64,000 nt of DNA from Cytophagales bacterium (GCA_022360055.1 JAKSDO010000192.1:1-64000); one strand, 5' to 3'. Shown: positions 1 to 8,748, counted from the stretch's first letter. A program made the numbers and translations. The notes: a model not told the origin generated them from the letters alone.

Positions 1-164
1 CCAACCCATTCTTTTCATTGGACGGCAGTGATAATATGATTTCTTATACGACAGATCGTTATCTTGAACGGCCGTTGGTCATTAAAGGGCCTGGCGCCGG
101 AGCAGAGGTTACCGCAGCCGGTGTTTTTGCTGAGATTATTAGTTTGAGTCATTATCTGGCCTGA
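1..164 (+). CDS. thrA: ThrA C-terminus, bifunctional aspartate kinase/homoserine dehydrogenase (5' partial)
   Basis: The reading frame is open from the window edge to a TGA at 162-164 and encodes the last 53 residues of the protein. The tail contains ERPLVIKGPGAGAEVTAAGV, which matches the conserved homoserine dehydrogenase C-terminus (RGYGAGNDVTAAGVFAD in E. coli ThrA). That domain reduces aspartate semialdehyde to homoserine with NAD(P)H. thrB lies 372 bp downstream on the same strand, so this is the normal threonine order. From this fragment alone I cannot exclude a stand-alone homoserine dehydrogenase, but the thrA-thrB order and the Bacteroidota setting favour the fused enzyme. Confidence 0.85.
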   Translation, partial: NPFFSLDGSDNMISYTTDRYLERPLVIKGPGAGAEVTAAGVFAEIISLSHYLA

Positions 165-166
165 GT

Positions 167-457
167 ATGAGAGGAGATGATCATCTGGGTGTTCGTTTGA
201 ATCCGGGATTCCTGGATCATGATAAAGTGAATGCTCAACTTGAAAAGTTCTTACAAAAAGAAGATCCGAGGGAAATGTCAAATGTGCTTTCTTCCGATAA
301 GCAAGTGTTCGACATGATATTATTCGGTTCGGGGGTTAAAGGAGATTTTAGCCCGGACTCAGTCATTAATCTCGCTTTGAAAGGGCAGAAAATTGAGAAG
401 AGGGGATTCCAAAAATGTTATAGGAACAAACTTTATTTCCCTGTAAAATTGATTTAA
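167..457 (+). CDS. Hypothetical 96-residue ORF between thrA and thrB
   Basis: The ATG lies two bases after the thrA stop, and the frame runs 96 codons to TAA at 455-457. I do not recognise the product. It has no signal peptide or membrane segment. The N-terminal half is charged (LEKFLQKEDPREMSN) and the C-terminus is basic. Its position inside the thr operon suggests co-transcription. It could be a small real protein, a decayed insert, or a chance ORF. About 80 bp separate it from thrB, and that gap holds a further 19-codon ORF (464-523). Confidence is low because only length and position support it. Confidence 0.35.
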   Translation: MRGDDHLGVRLNPGFLDHDKVNAQLEKFLQKEDPREMSNVLSSDKQVFDMILFGSGVKGDFSPDSVINLALKGQKIEKRGFQKCYRNKLYFPVKLI

Positions 458-536
458 TTTCAGATGGAAAAATTGCTGAGCCCAAATAAAAAGGTCATAT
501 TGATCGACGGAGTATTCAATTAAACAAAAATTGATC

Positions 537-1466
537 ATGTGTGATTCTATCAAGGTATTTGCACCTGCGACTGTTGCCAATGTCACCTGTGGATTTGATA
601 TCCTGGGTTTTGCCGTCGATCAGCCTGGCGATGAGATTACACTTAAAAAATCCCGTTCCGGTCAGGTAAGGATTGTCGAGATAAAAGGCGATGAAGGCGC
701 TCTTCCTCTGGATCCGGATAAAAATACTTGTAGCGCGGTGATCAAGAGGTTTTTAAAGGAGCTGGGTTCGGATCAGGGAATTGATATATTTCTTGAGAAA
801 AAAATGCCGCTGGGGAGTGGGCTTGGTTCCAGCGCGGCAAGTTCGGTTGCCGCAGTTTATGCCATTAACGAGTTGATGGGCAGACCTAGAACACTTGAAG
901 AGCTTTTGCCTTATGCTATGGAAGGAGAGCGTATCGCCTGCGGAGCGGCCCATGCGGACAATGTAGCGCCCGGTTTGTACGGCGGGTTTGTGCTCATTCG
1001 GAGCTACGATCCCCTGGACGTAATCCGACTAAAAACACCTGAAGCCTTATATGCCACACTGGTTCATCCTCATATTGAGGTGAAGACAAAAGACGCGCGT
1101 GAAATACTTAAGAAGCAGATTTATTTCAGAGATTCTGTCCGTCAGTCCGGAAATGTGGCCGGATTAATCACCGGACTTTTGACCTCGGATTATGATTTGA
1201 TTTCAAGATCTATGCACGATCATATCGTTGAGCCGATCCGGTCTATTTTGATCCCGGGTTACAAGGATGTGAAAGATCGTGTAATGGAAATCGGGGCATT
1301 GGGAGCCGGTATATCCGGTTCGGGCCCATCTATTTTTGCGTTGAGCAACGATGAGGAAATTGCGGCGAATGTCGGCTTGGAAATGAAGTTGATCTACGCC
1401 GGTTTTGAAATTGAAAGTGAAATCTATGTTTCCAGGATCAATCAATACGGTCCAAGGATTATTTAA
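537..1466 (+). CDS. thrB: Homoserine kinase
   Basis: This GHMP-family kinase (309 residues from ATG 537) phosphorylates homoserine to O-phosphohomoserine with ATP in threonine synthesis, in the cytoplasm. The ATP-binding motif 2, PLGSGLGSSAASS, lies at residues 91-103. The N-terminal APATVANVTCGFD (residues 9-21) and the C-terminal GAGISGSGPS are the other two GHMP signatures. The length is typical of ThrB. The reading frame could begin at TTG 531, but ATG 537 gives the usual family N-terminus. It follows thrA on the same strand. The gene that normally follows it, thrC (threonine synthase), is absent and a DUF1080 gene lies there instead. Confidence 0.95.
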   Translation: MCDSIKVFAPATVANVTCGFDILGFAVDQPGDEITLKKSRSGQVRIVEIKGDEGALPLDPDKNTCSAVIKRFLKELGSDQGIDIFLEKKMPLGSGLGSSAASSVAAVYAINELMGRPRTLEELLPYAMEGERIACGAAHADNVAPGLYGGFVLIRSYDPLDVIRLKTPEALYATLVHPHIEVKTKDAREILKKQIYFRDSVRQSGNVAGLITGLLTSDYDLISRSMHDHIVEPIRSILIPGYKDVKDRVMEIGALGAGISGSGPSIFALSNDEEIAANVGLEMKLIYAGFEIESEIYVSRINQYGPRII

Positions 1467-1490
1467 CAATAAACTTAAAAATGATTATTT

Positions 1491-2246
1491 ATGGATTTTT
1501 CAAAATTTATGATTTCAGGTATTTTAGTGCTTGGAGCGCTTTTTGTCGGTTTCGATTCAAAAGCGCAGAAGGGGCCAACGCTGGAGCCCAAGTTAACGGA
1601 AGTCTGGGAGCCGGTTCCCGCAAAGGTAACTCCGGGAGAAAACAATGCCGCGCCGTCGGATGCTATTATACTCTTTGACGGCAAGGATCTGAATGAGTGG
1701 GTCAACAGTAAAGGCGGCCCTGCCGAATGGATCGTTGAGGAGGACGCCATGACCGTAAAACCGAAGACCGGAGCGATTAAATCAAAACTGAAATTTAGTG
1801 ATTTTCAACTGCACATCGAGTGGAGGGCGCCTTCCGAAATAGTTGGAGAGGGACAGGGTCGCGGAAACAGTGGTATTTTTATGATGGAAAAATATGAACT
1901 CCAGGTATTGGATTCTTATGAAAGTAAAACATATTCCAACGGGCAGGCCGGAAGTATTTATAAGCAAAGTATCCCTTTGGTAAATGCATGCAAGGGACCG
2001 GGCGAATGGCAAACCTATGATGTGATTTTTATGGCGCCAGAGTTTACGGAGCAGGGGACATTAAAGTCACCGGCAAGAATTACAGTTCTTCATAACGGAA
2101 TTCTTATTCAGAATAATTTTGAATTAAAAGGTCCGACAGAGTATAACCGCCTTCCGAAGTATGAAGCGCACGGCAAGGGCTCAATTACCCTTCAGGACCA
2201 TGGAAATCCCGTTAGTTATCGAAACATCTGGATCAGGGAGCTTTAA
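1491..2246 (+). CDS. Secreted DUF1080 (3-keto-disaccharide hydrolase-type) protein
   Basis: The protein has 251 residues. An N-terminal hydrophobic signal ([14 protein letters not shown], with SKAQ near the likely cleavage site) points to export. The body is a DUF1080 / 3-keto-disaccharide hydrolase domain (concanavalin-like fold). It starts at [13 protein letters not shown], and includes [17 protein letters not shown] and the C-terminal [14 protein letters not shown] typical of the family. Members studied in Bacteroidota act on 3-keto-glycosides, and many are uncharacterised. It begins 24 bp after thrB and may be co-transcribed with it, although a functional link to threonine synthesis is not obvious. 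A hairpin follows the stop codon. The family call is firm; the substrate is unknown. Confidence 0.88.
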   Translation: MDFSKFMISGILVLGALFVGFDSKAQKGPTLEPKLTEVWEPVPAKVTPGENNAAPSDAIILFDGKDLNEWVNSKGGPAEWIVEEDAMTVKPKTGAIKSKLKFSDFQLHIEWRAPSEIVGEGQGRGNSGIFMMEKYELQVLDSYESKTYSNGQAGSIYKQSIPLVNACKGPGEWQTYDVIFMAPEFTEQGTLKSPARITVLHNGILIQNNFELKGPTEYNRLPKYEAHGKGSITLQDHGNPVSYRNIWIREL

Positions 2247-2278
2247 ATGTTTCAAATGAATTGTTTATTACAATTGTA

Positions 2279-2307
2279 AAATGTCCGGGAGGGGAGCCCG
2301 GACATTT
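2279..2307 (+). terminator. Hairpin after the DUF1080 gene, probable terminator
   Basis: The arms AAATGTCCGGG (2279-2289) and CCCGGACATTT (2297-2307) are perfectly complementary over 11 bp, with a 7-nt loop. The hairpin lies 33 bp past the stop of the DUF1080 gene. No long T tract follows, so termination strength is uncertain, but the A-rich 5' side and T-rich 3' end of the stem fit an intrinsic terminator. Confidence 0.6.
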
Positions 2308-2343
2308 ATCCGGTGTGTTTAACCGGGCGTTTACATCCATTAT

Positions 2344-3000
2344 ATGAATAAATACGTCGTATTCATTTGTTTGCATGTAATAATCTGTCAGGCGTTTGGT
2401 CAAAACCAAATTCGCGTGCGCGGGGGAATATTATCGACAAATACCACTGTTTCGGAATACAACAGGGGCCTGAGCTATTTCTATTATGATTCGGTTACTT
2501 TGGACACGAGAAGAACGGCTCCTCAGGCCGGCATTGACATTGACATCGATTTAGGGAAAAGATTTTTTCTTACCACCGGATTGGGATATTCAAAAAAAGG
2601 AATTCCAAGTGTTTATTATATCAATGGAGGTTATTGGTATTCAGCCAAACAAGAGTATATGGGCATGAACTTTCAATTGAAGTATCATTATAAAGTCAAC
2701 CACAAAAAGTTCGGAATCTTTGTCGCGGCCGGATTTAAAACAGACTTTGCCGTAGGCGGACCAAACAATGCCGAAATTGCTTCTGTTGCCGGCAAAACGT
2801 ATTTCCAGGCATTTGGAGGCTTTAATCAGGCAGATTTCTCCTTGCAAACGACCATTGGTTTTTCTTACAAGTTTGGCCCCGGTGACTTGACGTTGGATTC
2901 GAATTTTCAAAATGGCCTGAGCGATATTATTTCCGACCGATATATAGTGGGAAGAACTTTTTCAATCGGATGCTCTATCGGTTATTCGTATTACCTGTAG
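2344..3000 (+). CDS. Outer-membrane beta-barrel protein (porin-like, unknown substrate)
   Basis: The protein has 218 residues with a signal peptide ending in QAFGQ (about residue 20). The rest alternates short beta-strand-like stretches ending in aromatic residues (for example FFLTTGLGYSKKGI, FGIFVAAGFKTDFAVG, TFSIGCSIGYSYYL). The terminal Y-Y-L is a typical outer-membrane insertion signal. This resembles the PorT/OMP_b-brl families common in Bacteroidota. It is flanked by a terminator-like hairpin upstream and a long non-coding stretch downstream, so it is probably monocistronic. I cannot assign a function beyond an outer-membrane barrel. Confidence 0.75.
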   Translation: MNKYVVFICLHVIICQAFGQNQIRVRGGILSTNTTVSEYNRGLSYFYYDSVTLDTRRTAPQAGIDIDIDLGKRFFLTTGLGYSKKGIPSVYYINGGYWYSAKQEYMGMNFQLKYHYKVNHKKFGIFVAAGFKTDFAVGGPNNAEIASVAGKTYFQAFGGFNQADFSLQTTIGFSYKFGPGDLTLDSNFQNGLSDIISDRYIVGRTFSIGCSIGYSYYL

Positions 3001-3410
3001 TCAAATAGTGTCATTCAGCTTTCAACCGTTCTTTCCACAGTGTTGTCAGGGCACCGCAGCTATGGTCTTGACACTTCAATCGGTGTAAATCCCGCCGCTC
3101 CGGCTTTCGGATTACAAATCCGAAAGAGCGCAGGTGTTTGGAGCATGATACGATCGCTCTTGCGAAGATTTTTGGTTTCAAATGAGGACCGCATCTACCG
3201 GTGATGGCACTTATTACTGACGCCCCCTTTAAGTTGGCCGTTCCATGTTGTTTTTGCGGAAGTCTTGCAATCCGGATCAACTGTTTGGAAATTACTTTAT
3301 TTATTGCATTGTTTTCAGTCTTATGTTACATAAAATTCTCCAAATCACGAATTTTGTATATATTATATGGCAAACCGCGCTCTGGGTTTGCGATAAGTAA
3401 ATGATATCCT
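3001..3410. other. Non-coding stretch with a palindrome, possible relic of a dispersed element
   Basis: This is 410 bp without a convincing gene. It contains a hairpin at 3104-3126 (CTTTCGGAT, loop TACAA, ATCCGAAAG). The minus strand is open over 3011-3280 (89 codons), but the composition (HLRSFGFVIRKPER, LTTLWKERLKAE) matches no family I can name. It looks like the translation of a repeat rather than a gene. No promoter of the TAnnTTTG type was found before the kinase gene that follows. Confidence 0.4.
3104..3126. repeat. Imperfectly extended 9-bp inverted repeat
   Basis: The arms CTTTCGGAT and ATCCGAAAG pair perfectly around the loop TACAA. GC dinucleotides flank both sides with one unpaired A. 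It sits inside a gene-free stretch. From general memory, sequences of the form GGATTACAAATCC recur as small palindromic elements in Bacteroidota genomes. Only one copy is visible here, so its repetitive nature is unproven. Confidence 0.45.
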
Positions 3411-5153
3411 ATGAGATCAATTTTTAAGAGGCTGTATTTCTTTAACCTTGATTTGGCTCCGAAATTCAGCAATAGCCAGAAGCGCATACAACGGTTGCTC
3501 ATTATAAATTATTTTCTCGTTTTCGCCGTCCCCGTTATTATCATCAGTGATCTTTTTTTAGCGTTTACCGGCAAACAACCCTATACATTCGAGAAATTTC
3601 CGGTATTGATCTACTGGATATTGTGCCTGATCGCACTCATTCTGGCAAAAAAAAATATACTGCTGATTTCAAAGCTCATTACGATTTTCCTACCGCTATG
3701 CTTTATATCCGTATATTCCCTGACGGGATATATCATAGGGGAGCATTTTCTATGGCAGCCGGTCATGATTTTGGGAATATCAATTATCCCATTTCTTGTT
3801 CTGGATTTTAAAAAAGAGAAAGTCTGGTTAATAACCGCTTTTTTATGCTTTCTCATATATGTCATATTTCATGACCGGATCATGCTTCTTGGTGCCAATG
3901 ACACCTTTACCCGCGTTTTCAACCGGCTAAATACAACTCCTTTTATTTATAATACCGTCCGGATTGCTATATTCTTGTTTTTAACGCTTATTGTTTATTA
4001 TTCAATTCGCCTGAATGACCATCAGCAGTTAGTGAATGAACAAATAAACAATTCCCTGAGAAAAACCAGCGATTACCTTGGTACTGTCAATTCGGAACTA
4101 CAGGCGCACAGAAACGCGATTAATAATTCTGCTTCCTTGTTGATTACGGACGAGGTTCAGAACATTGAATCCATCAACAATAATTTCCTTTCTGTCTCCG
4201 GTTATTTGAAAGAAGAGCTGATCGGTAAGCCTTTATCCGATCTGATTTATTCCTATTATGAAAAATCGTTCTACGATATTATAATCAAAACGCTCGGTTC
4301 GGGAGAGGTTTGGAGGGGTGAATTAAAGCTGAATAAAAAGGATGGCAGTCATTTTTGGATGCAAACGGCAATTTCTACCATTTTAGATCGGGATGACGAG
4401 CAAAAAGGATACCTCGTGATCATGTTTAACATTACAAATACCAAGGATCACGAAGAACGACTGGTGAGATTGAATCTTGAAAAGGATCGAATACTTTACG
4501 CCGTAGCACACGATCTCAAGAATCCGCTGATGAACTTTAAGGCGTTGCTGAATCTGCTAAAATCGGGGATGATTAAAAAGGAAGAGGAGGAGGAAATATT
4601 CGGAATGATGACCAGGGATTGTGATCACTCGGTTAACCTGATTGGTGAATTACTGGAGATAGGAAGGTTGGAAGATGAGAATTTTGTGCTCACGAAAACA
4701 CCTACGGACCTGAATGCTTTTTTGGAGAAGTCCCTGGAGAGTTTTGAGCAATCCGCACAAAAAAAAGGAATTAAATTCACCAAAGACTTTTCAAACAGGT
4801 TAATAACCGTGGGAATCAATGAAAAGGAATTTATCAGGGTCGTCTACAATCTGATCAACAACGCCATTAAATTCACACCAAAGGGCGGGGAAATCACCGT
4901 AGGAACAAATACGTTGGATCATGATAAGGTGTCCATAAAGATTTCCGATACGGGTGTCGGTATTTCTCAGGATCTCATTCCGATCATTTTCGATAAATTT
5001 TCAAAGGCAAGCCGGGCAGGAATTGAAGGTGAAAAATCAACGGGACTTGGGATGTGGATCGTAAAACACATCGTTCAACTCCACAAAGGCGAAATTTCCG
5101 TTGAAAGCCATGAAAATAAAGGGACCACATTTAGTATCATACTGCCGGTATAA
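3411..5153 (+). CDS. Membrane PAS-domain sensor histidine kinase (orphan)
   Basis: The protein has 580 residues. Residues about 25-205 contain six or seven hydrophobic membrane segments. A PAS domain follows at about 240-350, with NNFLSVSGYLKEELIGKPL and WRGELKLNKKDGS in the expected places. The HisKA domain has the phospho-acceptor His at residue 367 in AVAHDLKNPL. The ATPase domain carries the N box (YNLINNAIKFTPKGG), the G1 box (DTGVGIS) and the G2 box (GLGMWIVKHIV). It should autophosphorylate in response to a membrane or PAS-bound cue. No response regulator is adjacent, so its partner is encoded elsewhere. The neighbours on both sides are separated by gene-free stretches, which suggests a single-gene transcript. 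Confidence 0.93.
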   Translation: MRSIFKRLYFFNLDLAPKFSNSQKRIQRLLIINYFLVFAVPVIIISDLFLAFTGKQPYTFEKFPVLIYWILCLIALILAKKNILLISKLITIFLPLCFISVYSLTGYIIGEHFLWQPVMILGISIIPFLVLDFKKEKVWLITAFLCFLIYVIFHDRIMLLGANDTFTRVFNRLNTTPFIYNTVRIAIFLFLTLIVYYSIRLNDHQQLVNEQINNSLRKTSDYLGTVNSELQAHRNAINNSASLLITDEVQNIESINNNFLSVSGYLKEELIGKPLSDLIYSYYEKSFYDIIIKTLGSGEVWRGELKLNKKDGSHFWMQTAISTILDRDDEQKGYLVIMFNITNTKDHEERLVRLNLEKDRILYAVAHDLKNPLMNFKALLNLLKSGMIKKEEEEEIFGMMTRDCDHSVNLIGELLEIGRLEDENFVLTKTPTDLNAFLEKSLESFEQSAQKKGIKFTKDFSNRLITVGINEKEFIRVVYNLINNAIKFTPKGGEITVGTNTLDHDKVSIKISDTGVGISQDLIPIIFDKFSKASRAGIEGEKSTGLGMWIVKHIVQLHKGEISVESHENKGTTFSIILPV

Positions 5154-5320
5154 CCTGTCCGCATACGCGGGAATAATCCGAAAATTCATAATTTTTCCTG
5201 CCTGCGGCAAGGCGGGCGCCGAAGGGCCGATCATTATTTTTGTGCTCAAACAAGGAACCTTGACTAAAGGAGGTGGATCCGGGCCGGATTAGACTCAAGA
5301 AAATACCGGAAATAAAAAGA

Positions 5321-5854
5321 TTATTCGATCAATTTGTGGTCCTGCTTAAAGATCCCGATAACTCGCGCATCATTTCTTTTGTCCGGAATTCTAGACCCCG
5401 GATGAGGCCCCGGGTAACCCAGACTCACAACACCTTCACCGTTGTGTTCTATGCTTGTCGGGTCGATTGTTACCCAATCACAGCTCATAGAAGAATAGGA
5501 GGGCCAGAAATATCCGGTATAGATCAGTTCTTGATTTGCTTTAAATGCAAAAGCAATTCCATGTACGGAGTGCTTCAGATTTTTTACCTTAGAGATCCCT
5601 GCTTCGGATATTTCAAATGTAAAGGTCGAAGCATTATAAGAAAGCAAATCCCCATAGTTCAGAAGCGGGGTGGATTTGGTTACGACAGTACCTTCATCAA
5701 TTTGAAACATACCGCCGGATTTTTCAAATTCTTCAATAAGATAAAGCTTTACTTCGCCCTCAATATTGCCCGGATCATCACTTTTATTGCATGAGACGAA
5801 AGCAAAATGGCAAATAATGGCTAAAATATAAATAAGTGCCTTGGTGTGAATCAT
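5321..5854 (-). CDS. Lipoprotein of unknown function
   Basis: The protein has 177 residues with an N-terminal signal and a lipobox-like FVSC, Cys 22 being the predicted lipidated residue. SDDPG follows the Cys, so an outer-membrane location is likely. The mature part contains EEFEKSGGMFQIDE, SVHGIAFAFKANQELIYTGY and a cluster of aromatic residues with SCDW, but I cannot assign a known domain. It is transcribed alone on the minus strand, converging with the kinase gene. A long plus-strand frame overlaps it, but the lipobox and regular protein composition favour the minus strand. Confidence 0.75.
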   Translation of the reverse strand: MIHTKALIYILAIICHFAFVSCNKSDDPGNIEGEVKLYLIEEFEKSGGMFQIDEGTVVTKSTPLLNYGDLLSYNASTFTFEISEAGISKVKNLKHSVHGIAFAFKANQELIYTGYFWPSYSSMSCDWVTIDPTSIEHNGEGVVSLGYPGPHPGSRIPDKRNDARVIGIFKQDHKLIE

Positions 5855-5954
5855 TTTATGGATCGTTAACTTAAAAAATCTTTAATCTGTTCATTTGGTT
5901 TACAGACACATATTCTTTTGAATTGGTTTAAAAACACGATCAAGAAACATTGTC

Positions 5955-6983
5955 TTACTTGTTTTTTAAATGCATTTTCAAATCGTATAAAAACTTCCCC
6001 AGCGAATCGTAGGGATAGCCGGACGCATGATTTTCTTTTGCAATTTGATAAATGTATTTCATGTGTGTGAAGACGTCCCTGTAGGCCGGCAACAATTTAT
6101 ATTCCGGATCATATATGTGGGCGACTTCAGAGCTTACTCCGTTGAGTTCGATGATCTTAATATCCTTCCCTTTGTAAAGATTTTCCAAAGAGGCTACCTT
6201 CAAATCGAACCTGCCGTAGAAGTATCCGTCTATTTGCAAAGCGATTTTGTCGAATACGTCCAACAGCTCGTTGTTGATCAAGTGGTTTGCATTATAAAAG
6301 GTCGTTCCCCTGCAATGGTTACCTATAGGCTCCAGCAGAAACTTTTCACCCGGCGGTAAAACGACACTCAATTTTGTTTTATACTTTTCTTCAAAATAAT
6401 CCAATCGGTTGGCTATTCTGATCTCCTGCTTCATCAATTCAGTTAACGTTCGTACCCCATCTCCGGTAACGTGCAAAAATCCTTTTTGAACAACTGAGGT
6501 AATGTTCCCTGCATCTGCTCCTGGTGTTCTGTGGTATAATATTCCAAATTCAAGATCAAAATCGATGAATTCCTGAAGATTAAGATCCGCCTTTTTCCCA
6601 ACCAGGTATCTTCTTAATGCTTCGGGATCTTCTATTTTTTCTACATCCTTTCCGCGCTCTCCGACATCGGGTTTAATTATGAGCGGATACTTAAGATTGG
6701 CTCCCCGGATGAGATTCAAAATTTCCGGATACGAGGTTGATCTGGGAATAAAAATGGTTTGAGGCACGAATTCCCTAGGTATCGATGAGAGCACTTTGTA
6801 TTTTGATTCACCCATGACCCCGCTATATTTCATCCCCGGGTTTGTGGTTGTGAAATACATAAACGATCCGGATTTCATGGCCAGATATAATCCGTAAAAA
6901 TACATGGGGATATAAAAAAACCAGAACGGCCAGAATTCGTAATGAAATAGTTTCGCAAAGAAAAATGATGTCCGTTTTCCCAT
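5955..6983 (-). CDS. ATP-grasp ligase-like protein
   Basis: The protein has 342 residues from ATG 6983; an upstream in-frame TTG would add three residues. The N-terminus is hydrophobic (FFYIPMYFYGLYLAM), suggesting membrane association. ATP-grasp features follow: YPLIIKPDVGERGKDV (ATP-binding lysine and glycine-rich loop), LQEFIDFDLEFGIL, GRFDLKV and IIELNGVSSE (the metal-binding Asp, Glu and Asn). ATP-grasp enzymes join a carboxylate to an amine or thiol through an acyl phosphate. The substrate is unknown. A diverged copy of the leader repeat lies about 170 bp upstream in the sense orientation. The gene is divergent from the amidase. Confidence 0.82.
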   Translation of the reverse strand: MGKRTSFFFAKLFHYEFWPFWFFYIPMYFYGLYLAMKSGSFMYFTTTNPGMKYSGVMGESKYKVLSSIPREFVPQTIFIPRSTSYPEILNLIRGANLKYPLIIKPDVGERGKDVEKIEDPEALRRYLVGKKADLNLQEFIDFDLEFGILYHRTPGADAGNITSVVQKGFLHVTGDGVRTLTELMKQEIRIANRLDYFEEKYKTKLSVVLPPGEKFLLEPIGNHCRGTTFYNANHLINNELLDVFDKIALQIDGYFYGRFDLKVASLENLYKGKDIKIIELNGVSSEVAHIYDPEYKLLPAYRDVFTHMKYIYQIAKENHASGYPYDSLGKFLYDLKMHLKNK

Positions 6984-7153
6984 ATGCAACAAAAATATAA
7001 AGAAAGTAATTTTAACCTGAAATATGCAATAGCCTTTCTATTCCGGTGGCGAAGAAAATTTGCAATGGCAATCATCTCCGGATGAGCCGGCTCAATTCCC
7101 TTTGGTGTCGTACGGAGCTGTTGTTCAAAGATTTAACCCGTAACCGGGGGGCT

Positions 7154-7252
7154 TCATTTTGCTGTCCGACCGGATTCTTTCGAACTGTGCCGTGAAAGTA
7201 CCTTGTCATGCCCTTGTGTGTTCTGAATTTGCTCCGGTCCAACCGGTTTCAT
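7154..7252 (-). repeat. Leader repeat, diverged copy 5, with short ORF
   Basis: On the minus strand a 32-codon ORF starts at 7252 with MKPVGPEQIQ, closely matching MKPARPERIQ of the copies at 33.1 and 45.9 kb, and diverges after about 14 codons. The hairpin CCGGT-TGG-ACCGG is kept, with a T:A pair where the other copies have C:G. It points towards the ATP-grasp gene starting at 6983. Only the first 50 bp or so align well, so this is a partial or decayed copy. Confidence 0.6.
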
Positions 7253-7287
7253 ATATTCATCGACCAAATAATCCTTCAAAATACGCT

Positions 7288-8748
7288 ATGGATAAGCCCA
7301 TACTTTTTCTGCCGGCAAAAGCACTTTTGTCAAAGCGCGTCGCAGGTGAAATCACATCGACAGAATTAACCAATGAATATTATGCCCACATCAAAAAGCA
7401 TAATAAGATCTTAAATGCCATCGTCATTGACAATAAGCGGGAAGCCATTGAAACAGCCCGAAGATTGGATCTCGCATTTCCGGACAAAGGATCATGCGGC
7501 GTGTTGCACGGATTGCCCGTGACGATAAAAGAGTCCTTCAATCTTAAAGGCCAAAAGACCACAGTCAATTTCAAAATGCTCAGGGATAACGTGGCCACGG
7601 AAGATTCCGTGATTGCCGGAAGGCTAAAAGAGGCCGGAGCAGTAATTTTGGGTAAAACAAATGTACCGACTTTGTTATACGACAATCAGACCTTCGGACC
7701 TTTGTATCCGACAGCCAGGAATCCGTACGATACCTCAAGAACAACCGGAGGAAGCACGGGAGGTGGGGCTGCAGCGGTTGCTGCCGGAATGACTGCTTTC
7801 GAAATAGGGACCGATATCGGGGGATCCATAAGAAACCCCGCCAGCTTTTGTGGAGTATTTGGATTAAAACCTACGGAAAACCAGTTTATCCAATCCGGGC
7901 ATGTACCGCCTTTCCCCGATGCAAAAGGAGGATTTATTGCCATGGCGAGTGTCGGGCCGCTTGCAAGGACCATGGCTGATATCGAGTTGGCCTGGAGCAT
8001 CATCAACCAGCCGGAATGGAAGTACCTGAATTCGCTTCCGGTAGTATCGGGGAGGATTAAGCACGACGTGCTGAGCGCATATAAAATCGGCTGGTTTGAT
8101 GAGACCGGACTGGTTGAAGGCAGCGAATCTACAAAGATCATTCTCCACGGTTTTATAGATAAGCTGACAGAAAAGGGAGTGAAAATATATAAATTCAAAT
8201 TGGATGAGCAATGGCTCAGACAGACGTTTGAAATTTGGTCTACCCTGTTTGGTTTTATCGCAGGCCAGAATGCGCCCTGGCTTTTCCGTCAGGCGATGAA
8301 ACTCAAATTCAGACGATTAACAAAAGGATCCTCGTTCAATGCCATAAAACCGCTGAGCAATGGTTTGAGTATGGATTTTAAAATCTTTTCAATCGCCCTT
8401 AGAATCAGACAGGAGCTCATCGCGCAACTCATGAGCTGGTTTGATGATTACGACTTTATCGTGAGTCCGACTTCGATTGGTCCTGCCTTTGAGCACAATC
8501 CAAAGCAGAAACCAATCAAATGTGAAGGCAGAGCGATCCCATATCCGGATTACAATTTCCCATTTACCCTGCCGTATAATGTTTGCGGCAATCCATCACT
8601 GATCATTCCCGGAGGTTTTAGCAATGAAGGGTTGCCGGTCGGCATTCAGATTGCGGGCCCACACTATTCCGAAAATGAATTGATCCATTTTGGTAAACTG
8701 GTCGAGGATATTGGATTTAAGTTTGAGCCGCCAAAAAAATTTGTTTAA
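7288..8748 (+). CDS. Amidase (amidase signature family)
   Basis: The protein has 486 residues from ATG 7288. The frame extends 43 codons further upstream, but that part runs antisense through the leader repeat and has no homologous look. The Ser-cisSer-Lys triad is complete: Lys 81 in PVTIKESF, Ser 156 in GGSTGGG and the nucleophile Ser 180 in DIGGSIRNPA. The spacings of 75 and 24 residues equal those of fatty acid amide hydrolase. The C-terminal NVCGNPSLIIPGG and GLPVGIQI are also typical. It hydrolyses an amide; the substrate cannot be read from the sequence. No Gat partner genes are nearby, so it is probably not GatA. Confidence 0.92.
   Translation: MDKPILFLPAKALLSKRVAGEITSTELTNEYYAHIKKHNKILNAIVIDNKREAIETARRLDLAFPDKGSCGVLHGLPVTIKESFNLKGQKTTVNFKMLRDNVATEDSVIAGRLKEAGAVILGKTNVPTLLYDNQTFGPLYPTARNPYDTSRTTGGSTGGGAAAVAAGMTAFEIGTDIGGSIRNPASFCGVFGLKPTENQFIQSGHVPPFPDAKGGFIAMASVGPLARTMADIELAWSIINQPEWKYLNSLPVVSGRIKHDVLSAYKIGWFDETGLVEGSESTKIILHGFIDKLTEKGVKIYKFKLDEQWLRQTFEIWSTLFGFIAGQNAPWLFRQAMKLKFRRLTKGSSFNAIKPLSNGLSMDFKIFSIALRIRQELIAQLMSWFDDYDFIVSPTSIGPAFEHNPKQKPIKCEGRAIPYPDYNFPFTLPYNVCGNPSLIIPGGFSNEGLPVGIQIAGPHYSENELIHFGKLVEDIGFKFEPPKKFV

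Noticed and set aside
5266-5794. Perfect AAAGGAGGTGG at 5266 with a 173-codon plus-strand frame beginning at GTG 5273
   Set aside because: The Shine-Dalgarno match overlaps the start codon, so spacing is wrong, and this phylum rarely uses such sites. The minus-strand lipoprotein over the same bases has a clear signal peptide and lipobox.
7159-7287. Longer N-terminus for the amidase from 7159
   Set aside because: The extra 43 codons run antisense through the leader repeat and do not resemble the family; ATG 7288 gives the normal start and correct triad spacing.
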